NCBI GenBank assembly: GCA_015178975.1
Contig: WHVD01000120.1
Coordinates: 124,001-188,000 of the forward strand
Direction: 5' to 3'
Length of the DNA stretch: 64,000 nucleotides
Source: Hysterangium stoloniferum
Taxonomy: Eukaryota; Basidiomycota; Agaricomycetes; Hysterangiales; Hysterangiaceae
Shown in pieces: positions 22,570 through 33,789 of this stretch; position 1 is the first letter of the stretch; each line of letters begins with the position of its first letter. Position numbers and translations under genes: made by a program. Under the pieces are notes generated by a model that saw only the letters and a list, made by a program, of their open reading frames with translations, searched no databases and had not been told where the DNA came from.

Positions 22570-23100
22570 TTGAATGTAGTTCAAATTGCCAAATAACACT
22601 GGTCTACTAAGTCACTGACAAACTGTTAGCCGAGATGAGAGCTTTAAACGCCGAGAGTCAAAACATAGTATTATGACAACTGTAAATGCAGAAAATAATA
22701 CAATAATTATAATAAATAACTGATAAAGAAAAAGGTTGTTTTGGTATGTACAACATGGGTCTGTTCTCTTCATCTGAATATTTCCGTGTATATCGACAAA
22801 GGACTTTGAACTTCGCGTTCGTGCAAACATCAGTAAGAGAACCTTTTCTTTCCATCCTCCTGCCGACGTACCAGTCGTGCGGCCGAGTTGGGTCCCGCCA
22901 TCCTCCAGCTCTTTCACGTTTCATTCTTTTTATGAAAAAAGAAATGGAATGGGCTATACTTCCATTAAAAGTCATGACAGAAAAGGAGGAGCAAGAACGC
23001 TTATGATGAACCCACATGAAAAGGTAATTACGCCAGTATCTTGGCTGGAAGACCAGCCTCTGTTGTTTATTAACTTGACCTTTGTTCCCCCGCCTGAAAG
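22570..23100 (-). repeat. Module B copy 3
   Basis: The minus ORF 23017 to 22658 (119 residues) is one of the longest open B frames: MWVHHKRSCSSFSVMTFNGS, IKRMKRER, RYVGRR-like WYVGRRMERKGSLTDVC. The copy at 51.87 kb keeps the same frame over more than 100 residues. The far end is shortened compared with copies 1 and 2. Confidence 0.5.
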
Positions 23101-23330
23101 TGGAAGTTGAGGGAAAGCACCCAATTTGTGCAACTTGAACATCATTAGTCCTCTTAGTGATACATTTTAAATCGATTCCAATGTTTTAAAGTGATGAATA
23201 ACCTTACAGGATCATAATAATATAACGGAATTCGGGAGAAATATGAGACGCAAAAGCGACGGATGACACAAGGATATAATACATGGCACATAGTCCATTG
23301 CTATATCACTCAACCCTTTTCGTCTCGGCC
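23101..23330. repeat. Spacer between modules B and PEX13, copy 1
   Basis: About 220 bp including GACGCAAAAGCGACGGATGA and ACACAAGGATATAATACA, repeated almost exactly at 52,400-52,620 and 57,400-57,630. It lies downstream of the PEX13 SH3 part in the collinear unit, so it may contain the original 3' end of that gene. No ORF. Confidence 0.6.
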
Positions 23331-23565
23331 CCCTCCGCAGTTAGCACTTGTACATGATCTCTGGGGAACCAACCCTCCCTCCCATCCCTTGTTATCGTCT
23401 CCACCACACACCCTCAACGCCAGAACAGGTTCGTCAGTCCCAAAAATAACAACAATCTCCCTTTCACGCAACGCCCAATTCCACGTGGTCTTTCGTATTG
23501 AATGCAAAACCAGCCCTTGCAAACACGAGCTTACTAGGGGCAATGACTTGCTCGTGCGGAAGTTG
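23331..23565 (-). pseudogene. PEX13 SH3 fragment
   Basis: The minus strand from about 23,560 carries a decayed SH3 region: the SKLVFARA-like start is shifted in frame (AGTAAGCTCGTGTTTGCAAG), followed by NWALREREIVVIFGTDEP and GWEGGLVPQ. In PEX13 the SH3 domain is C-terminal and binds PEX14 or PEX5. Here the N-terminal part of the gene lies next to it on the opposite strand, so the gene is split by an inversion. Confidence 0.65.
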
Positions 23566-23639
23566 ATTGGATGAGGCGTTGTTCATGCCGTCACCACATA
23601 CACCGTTACAATCGATCCAGCCTGTTGTAATGACTCGAC

Positions 23640-24430
23640 GTACAGCTCGATCAGTTAGCTCGCAAGCAACACGGGGTCAGCGATTGCTCGACAAAGTTTG
23701 TGGCAATAGACATCGTCGCAGACTTTGAACGGACAAGTTTGGGTTTGGCGAGATTGGGAGTGGGAGAGTAGAACGAACGACGTCATCCGATATAGAGTCT
23801 CTCAATAATGCGATGGGTGTGAAAAGCGCAACTATTACCGTGGATGGTGGTTGTACCAAGACTGTTGAGAAGAAAGGGAAGCCCGACAGATTATAATGAC
23901 TGTGGATGGGAAGGAAATGAAAGTGGAAGATGCCGAGCTTGATTTGGAGCCCACCAGCACGTACGTCAAGTGGATGCAGCCACCCTTCAATCGGAATAAC
24001 CAACCCTACAATCACACATCAGTTGTATGCAACGACAGACATTCGTGCTCATTCCGAACATAGTGCAGACGTTCGGACGCTTTTCCCAGATGCTCGAAAG
24101 CATGTATATGGCTACACATTCGTCGTTCTTCGCTATGGTCGGTGTGGCTGAGCAGCTTGGGCAGTTGGCGGAATGCACTGGGCAGCGTTTTGGGGCTGTT
24201 TGAGATGATTCGGGGGCTGCGTGGGCTCATTACGGGCCGGCCAATGAATGGCGGCGGAATATCAGATGAATCCAGTTAGTACCTCGCCCGTCCACCGGGC
24301 AGCCCCCCACCAAACCCTAACGTACCAATACCCTCCAACAAGCCGGTCATCATCATCCTCCTCGCACTGTGTAGCATTCCCTTCCTCATGCATCGTCTCA
24401 TTCGCAGCCTCGCCGCCCGCTTGCCCCCGA
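23640..24430 (+). pseudogene. PEX13 N-terminal and membrane part, inverted relative to its SH3
   Basis: On the + strand: IDIVADFERTSLGLARLG (about 23,710), VDGKEMKVEDAELDLEPTST and YVKWMQPPFNR (23,900-23,995), then FSQMLESMYMATHSSFFAMV and GVAEQLGQL (24,080-24,170), and a membrane-segment stretch near 24,350-24,420. The MATHSSFFAMV core is characteristic of PEX13. Several frameshifts. The piece ends at CTTGCCCCC followed by module C, exactly as at 53.7 kb; compare 57.9 kb, where the same end adjoins the SH3 part. Confidence 0.7.
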
Positions 24431-24840
24431 ATGTCGATGGGACTGATTTCCTTGGCGTTTGAGGGCAAGGTGCAGAAACTGTTGCGGAGGCTTACGATCC
24501 CGTTCAGTGGAAGAGATTCTGGTTTTCAACACCCGTAGGCGGTTGTGGAAGCTGTGATGCTTCCCCTAGATATTAAAGGCAAATGGCATGCCTGTACCTC
24601 TGTCGGATCTGTTCCATCTCTCTCTTATTCTCCTTCTCTGGACTTTACGCGAGTTTCGACGAGACACGCTGATTGAACGAAAGAGCATCTGGCTGTCCAC
24701 TATGAGCAGGTGCTGTGACTGCGACGGGACTTTCAGATAATGACTTGCTCGGCCGTCCTGGTGCAGTGTTTGGGAAGGCTTAGGCTTTGGGCATAGCCTC
24801 AACAAGTTATCGAAGGCAATGTGCGATAAGACTTGCCGAA
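24431..24840 (+). repeat. Module C copy
   Basis: Copy of module C starting AATGTCGATGGGACTGATT. The minus frame shows ESLTSVSRR-like SISVSRRNSRKVQRRRIRER. Near-identical to 53,700-54,140. Its orientation relative to the link and A is the same as in other units; only the PEX13 part is flipped. Confidence 0.5.
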
Positions 24841-25023
24841 GTACAGAAATAAAGAAAAAATGTTATTCAGTTTCAATAGCATAAATTAAACGCGTCAACC
24901 AAAACGCAAATCCTATGAGTCGGTGGCTCTATCGCAGGGAACTGTAGGCTGCCATCGTCTGAGATATTAGCGGAGAACCCATCTGCGCAGGCTTGGTCAT
25001 GCTGCGTGGTGACCCTTGTAGGC
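24841..25023. other. Link sequence interrupted by the KDZ element
   Basis: Link sequence (CAGTTTCAATAGCATAAATT at about 24,867; CTTGGTCATGCTGCGTGGTGACCC) that stops abruptly at about 25,024, where the foreign AT-rich block with KDZ similarity starts. Confidence 0.5.
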
Positions 25024-25024
25024 C

Positions 25025-25755
25025 ACCAATCACACCTGAATTTACAAGCATATTAGCCCTGGTGTACATATGTGTACCCCCGGGCTAATTTGCCCCCTTA
25101 TTGCGTTGGGCCTCTTCCACGGATAATACTGTGGATCTGGGGGAGGTTGAGAAACAAAATCAATAAAAGTTAATAAAAATCAATACAACTAAGATAACAA
25201 AATGTTCCTTACTTTTATTAGGATGCTTTGTAGTCTCAAGACCGTGGGAGTCCTCTCCTCAATCCTTCACTTGCCATCACCTTCATCCGCTTACCGGCAA
25301 CATCACCTCCCGTCATCACGGCACTGCCCTTGGGCAACGTTCCTGTGCACCATACTGCTGCACTCAGTGACGATGAGCTCACTCCTTGCCTTCCTGGCCT
25401 CTCCAGAATGGCATGCTCAGCGTATTTCCTGTTGCTATATATTAACTATCATTTTAGACATAATATATACTTGACAACTAAACAAAATAAATGAAATAAT
25501 GTGTTGTTTAAGCACTTATTATATTATTTGAATTAAACTAGGTCATTAAAATGCAAAACGTGTTTTTTTTTGTAGGTATCATATTGCAAAGGTATGTATT
25601 CAAGAGGCCAGCAAGAGGCCAGCACAGTATCAGCTGTGAGCTCTTGGTGTTAGATGTCACATGAGCTCCTCAGTGTGTCGCATCTCGAATTTTATCACGC
25701 TGCAGACTTTACCACTGTAAGTACATACCTGACACTTTATTTGGTGCTATTATAG
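25025..25755. other. 5' non-coding part of the KDZ element
   Basis: Contains a short palindrome-like stretch GTGTACATATGTGTAC (25,052-25,070) and, further on, AT-rich sequence with a T9 run (about 25,563). No convincing exon. The + ORF 25202-25474 has no recognisable features. Confidence 0.3.
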
Positions 25756-25759
25756 GAAT

Positions 25760-27700
25760 ATGGTGACTCATGGTAAGGTCCGTACTGGCAGCAATCAAGG
25801 CGTTGTAGCCGTTCAGCTCGGTCACCGTCATCATGACATTGAAGATGGATCTGTGGGTAGAGTAGTAAAGCAATTTATAAAGGGTAATGGGCTACTAGAT
25901 GAGCATCAGAAGGTTATTGAATTCAGACAAGCAGAAATTGCTAGTGAGTTCCTCCCCTTTCTTGCTACATTCTGGTATTGACCTCCACTCTAGAACTCCC
26001 TCCTGAAACCCGCCGATTAACTCAATATATGCATAATTCACAATTGCCATGTAGTTTTGAATCCGATATCCATGGTTTGAATAGTGATGATTGGGAGGAC
26101 ATCACACAATCGGGAGTTTACCGTCGCTCAACTCCAGGGTCTTGAGCTCAGTCACGAAGGAGGCGAATTTGAACACCTTTTTTCCAACTGGAAGAATGTT
26201 GCAAAAGGGTAATATTATTTTTGAAAAACATGTTTATTTTCTGATTTCATAAACAGCCACCATCACTGCAAGTACACTCCCGGTAACACCACACACTCAC
26301 AAATCGAAGCCTCTAAACACTGCCAGGATTGGGAGATCCAGCTGACACTTCTTTTTGAAGCTTACATGGAGTTCAAGTATGGTGGTGATAGGATCATGAC
26401 AGACATCAGTTATGCCAGCAACACAGCAGGAGAAATCCGAATGGAACAAGCTCAAGATGAATTCACAATTACAGTGTTTGGGTTAGAAGGTATGTGGTAA
26501 GTAGTTAATATACTTATTGTAGCTGCTTCATTCAATCATGCCACTTCACAGGATGGTTGCTGATCAAGCTATGGAAAGGGAGGCAAAGCAGCCTACAGCT
26601 AAGATACGGCTCATACATATTGTTCGGGAGGCATGGGAGGTTGTCCTTGTACTATAGAAGGAGGTACAGAATATGGAGGAGCACCTCGATATCAGTGAAA
26701 GATGGACAATTACATCTGCACAATATCAAGATGTTTTGAAATACATGGATCAGTGAGAGTTCCAGCTTGCTATTGACAAGTTAGAGAGGCTTGTAGTTCA
26801 GCATCTTTTTGAGCTGACCAAGGCCAATGTATCTGAGACAGGTATGTGATGACTTCTCTGTCAAGCTATAACTAACAGCAACTTTTGAAGGGTATAAATT
26901 GAGGGTACAGATTGCCAAAGCAATTAAAACTAGATCAAAAGCCATCTAGGAGGCATTAATCACATACAATGATCTTGCTGTCAAAATGATTCCTCCCCAT
27001 CCCAAGCTTACTTGGGCTGAAATTGTTGAGTACAGCACTATAGCTGAATTCGAGTTGTTGCGAATTGGTGCTCAGGAGAATATTCAGAACTTGGAATGGG
27101 CAAAGGCCTATAATCGCAAGGCAACCAGATGCCATCTCAAGATCCTCCATGCAAAAGAGGAAATACAATGACTTGATATTGAGGTCAGATGTCTTGCCAC
27201 ATGGATTGATGATGAGATTGGGTTATATTCCTCCACTCTGGAACAACTCAAACATACAGATATCCTGCTATTTGGTGCAGTGAAAGAGTGTGCATTACCG
27301 CAAGAGAGAGTTAATAATCATATCAGGTTGACTCTTCACAAGATATACATGCTGGAAGGATTTTCTGGTAACACTGAAATAGGGAGGAAGGTTGATAAAC
27401 TTGTTCATTGTATTCCTGGCCAAGAACTATGCACAAGGATGGTGGAGGGTGAGAAGTCAGACTGTGATTATTCCTCTGAAGATGAGGAATTGCAGCATGT
27501 AGATCAATTATATGTACAAAGCAATGGCACAAATTATATTACAGGACAAATAAATAAATATTTGTAAAGCTTTGTAAAGAGTATTGAATCAGTGTGTTTG
27601 AGACAGGGAAGAACTTCCAAGACCACCAGAACCATTATGGACTACAGTGTGTGAATGGCTCACTGAAGAGATCCTGCAAGATGAGCAAAGCTCTGGTAAA
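25760..27700 (+). pseudogene. KDZ transposase, multi-exon, decayed
   Basis: Exons of a KDZ-type transposase on the + strand. The conserved C-terminal part is clear: KLERLVVQHLFELTKANVSE, a 49-nt intron 26842-26890 (GTATGTG to TTGAAG, with CTAAC before the acceptor) joining ETG to YKLRVQIAKAIKTRSKAI, then PPHPKLTWAEIVEYSTIAEF, AKEEIQ and DEIGLYSSTLEQLKH. Upstream are a block LLFEAYMEFKYGGD (26,350), resembling the cysteine-cluster-linked regions of these elements, and a possible intron from about 26,491 to 26,549. In-frame stops occur (near 26,660, 26,755, 26,948 and 27,169). The catalytic cysteine-cluster region is not recognisable, so it is probably inactive. Confidence 0.65.
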
Positions 27701-28590
27701 AGTCTCTAAAAAATCTCATATATGGATAATCCCAGAAATGAACTAAAATATGTATGTATATCATGTAACACTGCAAATTGACCTTTCAGATCTTAAGATT
27801 CCTGTTATACATACATATACATACAGTATGTACCTTGTTCAACCATTTCACAGAATGTTCACAGTCTGGATGGACCCAACGTTTCCAAATTATTTCCTAG
27901 ATATAAAAATTAAATATTATTTCACAGAAGTTAGAACAATAAATATGATGCTCTTGTATATACAAACTTCAAATCCTTAATCAGTCTAAATCATCTAAAC
28001 CCATCCTTATTGTTAAATCATATTATATCTTTCACTGCCATCATCCCTTGAGAATGAATTTCTACCTGCATATATTGTTCGACAATTTGCTCAAAGCAGT
28101 GTGACAGATCTGTCACACTCACCTTGCATTTTCATCGCATCCACCAATATCTATACCACACCAAGTTTGGGCACTGCTTTCCATAACTGTATCTTGTTGT
28201 TGCAAAAGTGCATCACTGAATAGAAGATATTCATGTCTGACAAATGATATCGTGACCTCACATCTCTATGACACTGGCATGGCTAACAGCTCTGTTCAAT
28301 TTCTCTAATGATGTTCGTAAGTTATAGTATTTTGTTTGTGTTTAATAGTCACCTACCCAATTCCACAATGGATTGCCACCATTATTGATGAGGCTGAAGA
28401 GATTGAAGCCAGTGGCAGTGGATGTCATTCAATCTGTTAAAAGTAAGTAAAGTGATTATGCTTTCTAACTTCTGATTCAAATTAATTAGTGCCTTACACG
28501 TCACCTGTAGATTGTGTATTGGTAATGCTATGATGCACTGTGCTAGTAGACTTGAAGATGCTGCATGTGTGGCTTGATTCGCAGTCATCC
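27701..28590. other. KDZ element 3' region, no clear gene
   Basis: AT-rich sequence with short ORFs. A possible coding scrap on the + strand near 28,345-28,435 reads PIPQWIATIIDEAEEIEASG. Nothing else is supported. Confidence 0.3.
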
Positions 28591-28872
28591 TGATTGCTGT
28601 ATACCCAGCACAGAGGAGGCAAGTCAAGAGAGGGGGAGAGGGAGAAGGTTGATCAGGGGGTTATGATGGATGATGGAGCCACCGTACTATTGACATCAGG
28701 AGCAATGCACATGACACCTCCAATGCCAAATAGCCTGCTGCGTGCTGCGACAGCATTGAGGTCGGCTGCATCCGATTCAAAGTGAGTGGGGGATGGGTTC
28801 GTGTTGTTGCACCTTCCCTCCTTCATATTTCAGTCAGAGCACGTGTCCCAAATATAACCTTCCATACTACAG

Positions 28873-28962
28873 CCACAACCACAACCACAACCACAACCAC
28901 AACCACAACCACAACCACAACCACAACCACAACCACAACCACAACCACAACCACAACCACAG
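28873..28962. repeat. Hexanucleotide microsatellite (CCACAA)14
   Basis: Fourteen perfect CCACAA units (28,873-28,956) followed by one CCACAG. All six frames stay open through it, which creates spurious ORFs of 70-80 residues on both strands (runs of HN, TTT or VVV). Confidence 0.95.
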
Positions 28963-30070
28963 TCCTCTCAGACAGCCGTGTCGCCCCTCTGTTCACAGCA
29001 CACTGCCCCTCTGACCTTTGAGGCCCTCCACAGGCCGACACCCCCCTCTGTACCCTCTTGCACCCCTGCAAGCCCCAGAACTGCCGTGCTCATACAGCGT
29101 GGCCAACGCATGGGCTCACCTGCATATCCATCACCTTCCTTGCATGCTAGCCAGGTGCACGACATGGCTGTGCCTGTTGGATGTCCGTCGGGTGGGCATG
29201 TGAGTGCCATTGATGGCTGTGCATGTTGGCACGATGTGGAGATGTCATTTGAGATTGGCCCTGATTCAAGTGTGGATGTGGTGGAGTAACAGCTTACGAG
29301 TGGGAGTGGGAGTGGCACCGAGAGTGAAGATGACGGTGGTCATGGTGGTGTCATGCATATGGAGGTGGATGTGGGTGGAATGGAAGTGTGTCAGGGTCAC
29401 AGTGAGACTGGAGTCGCAGCTGCTGTTTGCTATTGATCCGAGTCAGTTGCAGATACAAGATGCGCGGGCTGTTCTATCACTGCCTATGAGGACACCAACA
29501 CAGAATCAGGTTCAGAAAGTGATGTTGTCCGCAGCCACTTCAAGCCCGAAGCCAGGATGTCTGCACTTTCAACCCAATCTGCCAGGGAGTCCCTCAAAGT
29601 TGAATATATCAAACTTAACAAGTTCATGCTCGCCAGAGGTCATGTTTGCTGGTACAGGTAGCAGGCATGGGGCTGATGATGTTATGGCTAATGTGGGTCA
29701 AGGATCAGATATGAGCATCAGCCAGGGGGATCCATCATCAGATTCTGGCTTTATGTATGAGGATGGTGGTGTGGGAGGGGGTCAGAGCTGCAAATGCAGG
29801 TGATGGGGGTGGGAGCGTTTGGGGCGAGTTGGGGCAGCCAAGGGTAAAGTGAAGAGGCGTGTGTGTGTGTTCTTCATTAGACAAACCTCTCACAACAATG
29901 CCATGTTTGTAGTTGTAGTTAGTTGTGTAATAATTATACTATATTGAATTTATTTGTGTGTTTTGAGTATTCACGTTTATTGGACCACTGTGACATTGTG
30001 ACTACTACATCAACTTTACATTTATCAATATCTACATTTTATCTGTCAAAATTCAATCAAATTTAGGACA
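28963..30070. other. KDZ element, low-complexity flank
   Basis: Contains overlapping + ORFs (28978-29289, 29204-29803) without recognisable motifs and a GT-rich 3' part. They may be exons of a second KDZ-associated gene, but no domain or clear splice structure supports this. Confidence 0.3.
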
Positions 30071-30286
30071 ATGCCCAAGAAAGGAAACAAGAGTCTTACT
30101 TACAGTATGCACAAAAATGCAAGAGTCATTGCCAGAGGACAACAAGAGGGCTTCAATGAAGATATTAATATCATCCTTGACATGATTGAAAAACATTGTG
30201 AAGAAGTCAGTGCCAAATGGAAGAAGAGCAAGCAAACAGTCATGCATGCAGTGTATGCTCCGGGTTGTATAGCAAAACAGAAGTGA
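30071..30286 (+). CDS. Small hypothetical ORF at the KDZ right end
   Basis: A 71-residue ORF, MPKKGNKSLTYSMHKNARVI and onwards, lysine-rich with GFNEDINIILDMIEKHCEEV predicted helical. It has no recognised homologue and lies about 50 bp inside the candidate right end. It may be the first exon of a longer lost gene or chance. Confidence 0.25.
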   Translation: MPKKGNKSLTYSMHKNARVIARGQQEGFNEDINIILDMIEKHCEEVSAKWKKSKQTVMHAVYAPGCIAKQK

Positions 30287-30429
30287 CATGTAAATTTAGC
30301 TAATGCTGCTTGTGCTATCACAGCATGGTTAAGGGGTGACAAATTAGGTGTGGATTGATACATAGCTGTTATAACAAAATGACTAATATCAGCCTGCCTG
30401 TGTAGATCTTACTAAAGAAGAGAAGATGA

Positions 30430-32228
30430 AGTATGAAGAGATCCCTTTGTCCATCAAAACATTCAACCTCCTCACCAAACTCTCCTCCTCAGGCATATAG
30501 ACAACCCTCTCAGAAAATGCCAGGAAGCCGTGGAGGACAGGGATTGGGGTTTTATCTCACACTGCCTCGCACACAATTTCTGGTTCTGGAGATTGTGAAA
30601 TTAAATTAATGATGATGAGCCCCTTATTAGCCTCAAGGTGCCATGAAACACGAAAATGTCTGATTTCGGGCATTGAATTAGTATTCTGATAGCCGAATCA
30701 TTTGAGACAACCGGTCCGCGATGGTGTAACTGTGAACTCACTGCAGCCTTTTAACCCAGATGGAAACAATGATATTAATTCGATCAATGTTTTCTGCCAG
30801 CAATGTGACATCCTTAAATAATGCATCGAGTTCATCTAAGATGATTGAATAAGTGATGGACCGAGAAGAGTAGGCACACACAAATTAATCGATGTTGGTC
30901 TGTAAAACATCAAGCGCGATATCCAATAGAGTTCCATAAATGCTGTGGAGCCAAGGATCCCGTGTGAAACAGCAGGAGAAAATCGATATTTGCTGGCAAA
31001 TCCATTCCATGTGTTCAGGTTGGTTTCGATCGTATCTGCATATTTCTCATTTAGGCCATTCTCCAAAAACAGCAACGGTAAAACCTACGACCTCAACCAG
31101 AATTTGAAACAGTTTCTAATCACATTGAGATCCTGATGTGACAGGCGCTGTGAATCATACACCTCCTTAATAATGGAGGTGAAACAGTAAGTAATAAGCA
31201 AATGTTCTGAAGTGGTGAGAGTGGCAGCTGACGGGCTACAGAGATATTTGCCAAGGTGTGATATGAATATCGAGGCAACAGCATAGCATTCCCCAGCAAG
31301 TTGCGACCTGACCAGGGCAGTGTAGAGCATAGGAACCATTTTAGCTGGCTCTTCCTTGATAAACACCATGAGCGTAATTACATATGCCATCTCTACTATG
31401 ACTTTTCCGATCTTCGCTTCTTCACTAGTGCGAAACCGGTATATAAAGGTGACATACGTATTCATGAGAAGCCACCTCCCCAGATATCAGATTTTACGTG
31501 GGTAAGATGGTCTTCATTAAAGTAATTTCACATCATCAGAAGCGAACATGCCTCAAGAGATCTACCCCCTCTTTAACTATTATGATCATTTGCCGGACAG
31601 TTAGCTGTTTGTTAAGCAGTCTAGTCGTGGTCATTTCCTCGTGTGTGTACCTGAGCCTGAGGGCAATTCTTCGGTACTCCTCCACACGTCACGTGTTGAA
31701 CAAGTACCTTCCCACCACAATGGATATATTGGTGCCGTACAGTAGATTTGTCCCGATCCACTCCATTTCCAGACCACAAATATAACCGGGCTCGGCTTCC
31801 ACTTCCACAGGATTATGAATAACGGGTTCCATCCATGCCGCTATGGCATCGCTCTCAACGTCGGACATGCCTTGATTAATTCTTGGTGATTCCAAAAAGC
31901 ATCGTGGCAATTCTACACAAACTGCAAAATCAGGACACTAAGCCGGAAAAAAAGTCCGATACCTGGAAGTCAATTCTCGAAACAAAAGATTAACATACCC
32001 GCTGTTGAACCCATGAATCAAGTGCGTCCTTGCTGATCGATATATGGTCGTCATGACCTGGTGTGTGGTACCAGAAGCCATGACTCTACATTACACGCCC
32101 ATTGTCTCTGGAGTATGCCCCGAAATTGACTTTCGAGGACCGTGATCCATTGAGATTCCAGGGCAACAAAATGGGGGTAGTTCTTCAACATGGTCAGGGT
32201 GACTGGGTACTACCTCGTGGTCAGACAT
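30430..32228 (-). pseudogene. Module A gene, copy 6
   Basis: Minus-strand A copy truncated at its 3' end by the KDZ element. Exon 1 starts at 32228 and is shortened by an in-exon deletion near 32,170; exon 2 is at about 31,900-31,540 (RINQGMSDVESDAIAAWMEP), exon 3 at 31465-31085 (TSEEAKIGKVIVEMAYVITL, open for 126 residues), exon 4 near 31,000-30,750 and exon 5 near 30,740-30,450. Exon 4 has frame damage (GATTGAATAAGTGATGGACCG). It is closest to copy 9 at 55-57 kb: the two share details in exon 3 (YRFRTSEEAKIG/YRFGTSEEAKIG, RLSHQDLNVIRNCFKFWLRS). Confidence 0.55.
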
Positions 32229-32469
32229 GGGGAACATGAGATATAGACAAGAGGCGTGTCACAAGAACAGAAAAGAGAATGGTTGACAAGGTTCATCTGG
32301 CATTTTCTATGTTTGTGAGACACCGCTTTGAATGCAGTCCAAATTGCCAAATAACAGTGGTCTACTAAGTCACTGCCCTGCATCCGCAAGTACTATTAGC
32401 CGAGATAAGCTTTAAACGCCGGGAGTTATAACATAGTGTTATGACAACGGTAAATACAGAAAATAATGT

Positions 32470-32765
32470 TGGAATTGGTGATGAAACCACCCTTTTCTTA
32501 GGGGCAGTTCACCTATTTCTTCACTTTTCATGGGAGGATGATAGTTGTGGACCATGTTTTTGGAGGTTAATGCATGCCAGAACCAGTATACACCTAAACT
32601 AGCATCCTACCTACTATGTCAGAAGGTGATTCACTAACTGACACATTGATTAAGACATAAATACTTATATTACAAGACTATTACCACCTTGTTGATTGGT
32701 ATTACAATAAGTCAACTCATACTATTTTTAATAAATAAGACATTAATTATGAGGATAAACTGAAA
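32470..32765. repeat. Insertion shared with 4.1 kb region
   Basis: About 290 bp inserted in a module B copy. The part 32,590-32,762 matches 4105-4250. The inner edge TGTTGGAATTGGTGATGAAACC resembles an LTR or MITE end but no partner end is seen. Confidence 0.4.
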
Positions 32766-33756
32766 AAGACAAAAGCTGTCAACTATGTACAAAACTGGTT
32801 TGTTCTTTTATCTGAATATGTCTGTGCATATCTACAAGGGACTTTGTACTTGGTGTTCATCCAAACATCAGTGAAGGAACCATTTCTTTCTATCCTTCTG
32901 CCGATGTACCGAGTGGTGCAGCTGAGTTGTGGACCATCAGGATTCCCTCTTCTTCATTTCTTTGCTAGTACCCAAGTGGGTTGTAAAGGTGCAATAGGTC
33001 TTCATGAGAAGCCATTTCACCCAATATCGTATTTTACACAGGTAAGATGGTCTTCATTAAAATGATCTCAGCATGCAATAAATGGATTTTACCAGAAGAG
33101 GACAGGCCTCAATAGAAGCAGACCCTCTTGAGCTATTGTGCCCAATTGCCGGACAGTTAGCTGTTTGTCAAGCAGTCTAGTCACCATCGTCATTTCTTCA
33201 AGCGTGTACACCAGCCTTCATGCAATTCTTTGGTACTCCCCGACATCTTGGTACCATACAATAGCTTTGTCCCGATCCACTCTAATGCCAGACCACAAAA
33301 GTAACCGGGGCCAACTTCAACTTCCATTGGATTATGAATAATGCCGTCCACCCACCTATCCATGGCGTCTCTTTCAAAGTCGGACATGCCTTGCTCAATC
33401 CCTGATGAATCCAGCAACCCTCGCGGTGGTTCTAGGGAAGTTGGAAAACCACGGCACTAGACAAAAGAAAAGTGCAACATATTGTAGTAGATGCTCGAAA
33501 TGAAAGATTAATATACCAGTTGCTGAACCCATGAATCAAGAGCATCCTTGTTGATTGGTGCATGCTCATCACGACCTGGACTGTGATAACAGAGGCCGTG
33601 GCCCTGCCTATTACATGCCCATAGTCACTGGAGTATGCCCCGAAAGTGACTTTGGAGGACTTTGATCCTTCAAGATTCCAAGGAAGCATGTGAGATCAAT
33701 GGGGGTACCTCTTCGATTTCATCAGGGTGACTGGGTACTACCTGGTGGTCAGACAT
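32766..33756 (-). pseudogene. Module B remnant plus module A copy 7 (exons 1-2 only)
   Basis: From 32,766 to about 32,950 the sequence is module B. It joins a scrap of A exon 3 (33,000-33,060), then exon 2 (33417 to about 33,110, GIEQGMSDFERDAMDRWVDG, with an internal deletion removing the RRVEEY helix region at 33,235-33,240) and exon 1 from 33756. Exons 3-5 are missing. Non-functional fragment. Confidence 0.5.
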
Positions 33757-33789
33757 GGGGAATGTGAGATATAGAGAAGAGGTGTGTGG

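Larger units (their letters stand above)
25024..30400 (+). mobile_element. KDZ-type DNA transposon (decayed), about 5.4 kb
   Basis: A block of different composition sits between A/C link sequence on the left and A exon 5 on the right (family sequence resumes at about 30,450). It contains KDZ transposase exons at 25.8-27.7 kb. Candidate inverted ends are CAATCACACCTGAATTT at about 25,033 and, near 30,338-30,358, AAATTAGGTGTGGATTG, which match after reverse complementing apart from two single-base gaps. A clear target-site duplication was not found and host bases seem lost on the right. KDZ (Kyakuja-Dileera-Zisupton) elements are common in Agaricomycetes. Confidence 0.55.

Noticed and set aside
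28782-29071. ORFs through the CCACAA tract (both strands)
   Set aside because: Created by the repeat itself, which has no stop codon in any frame.
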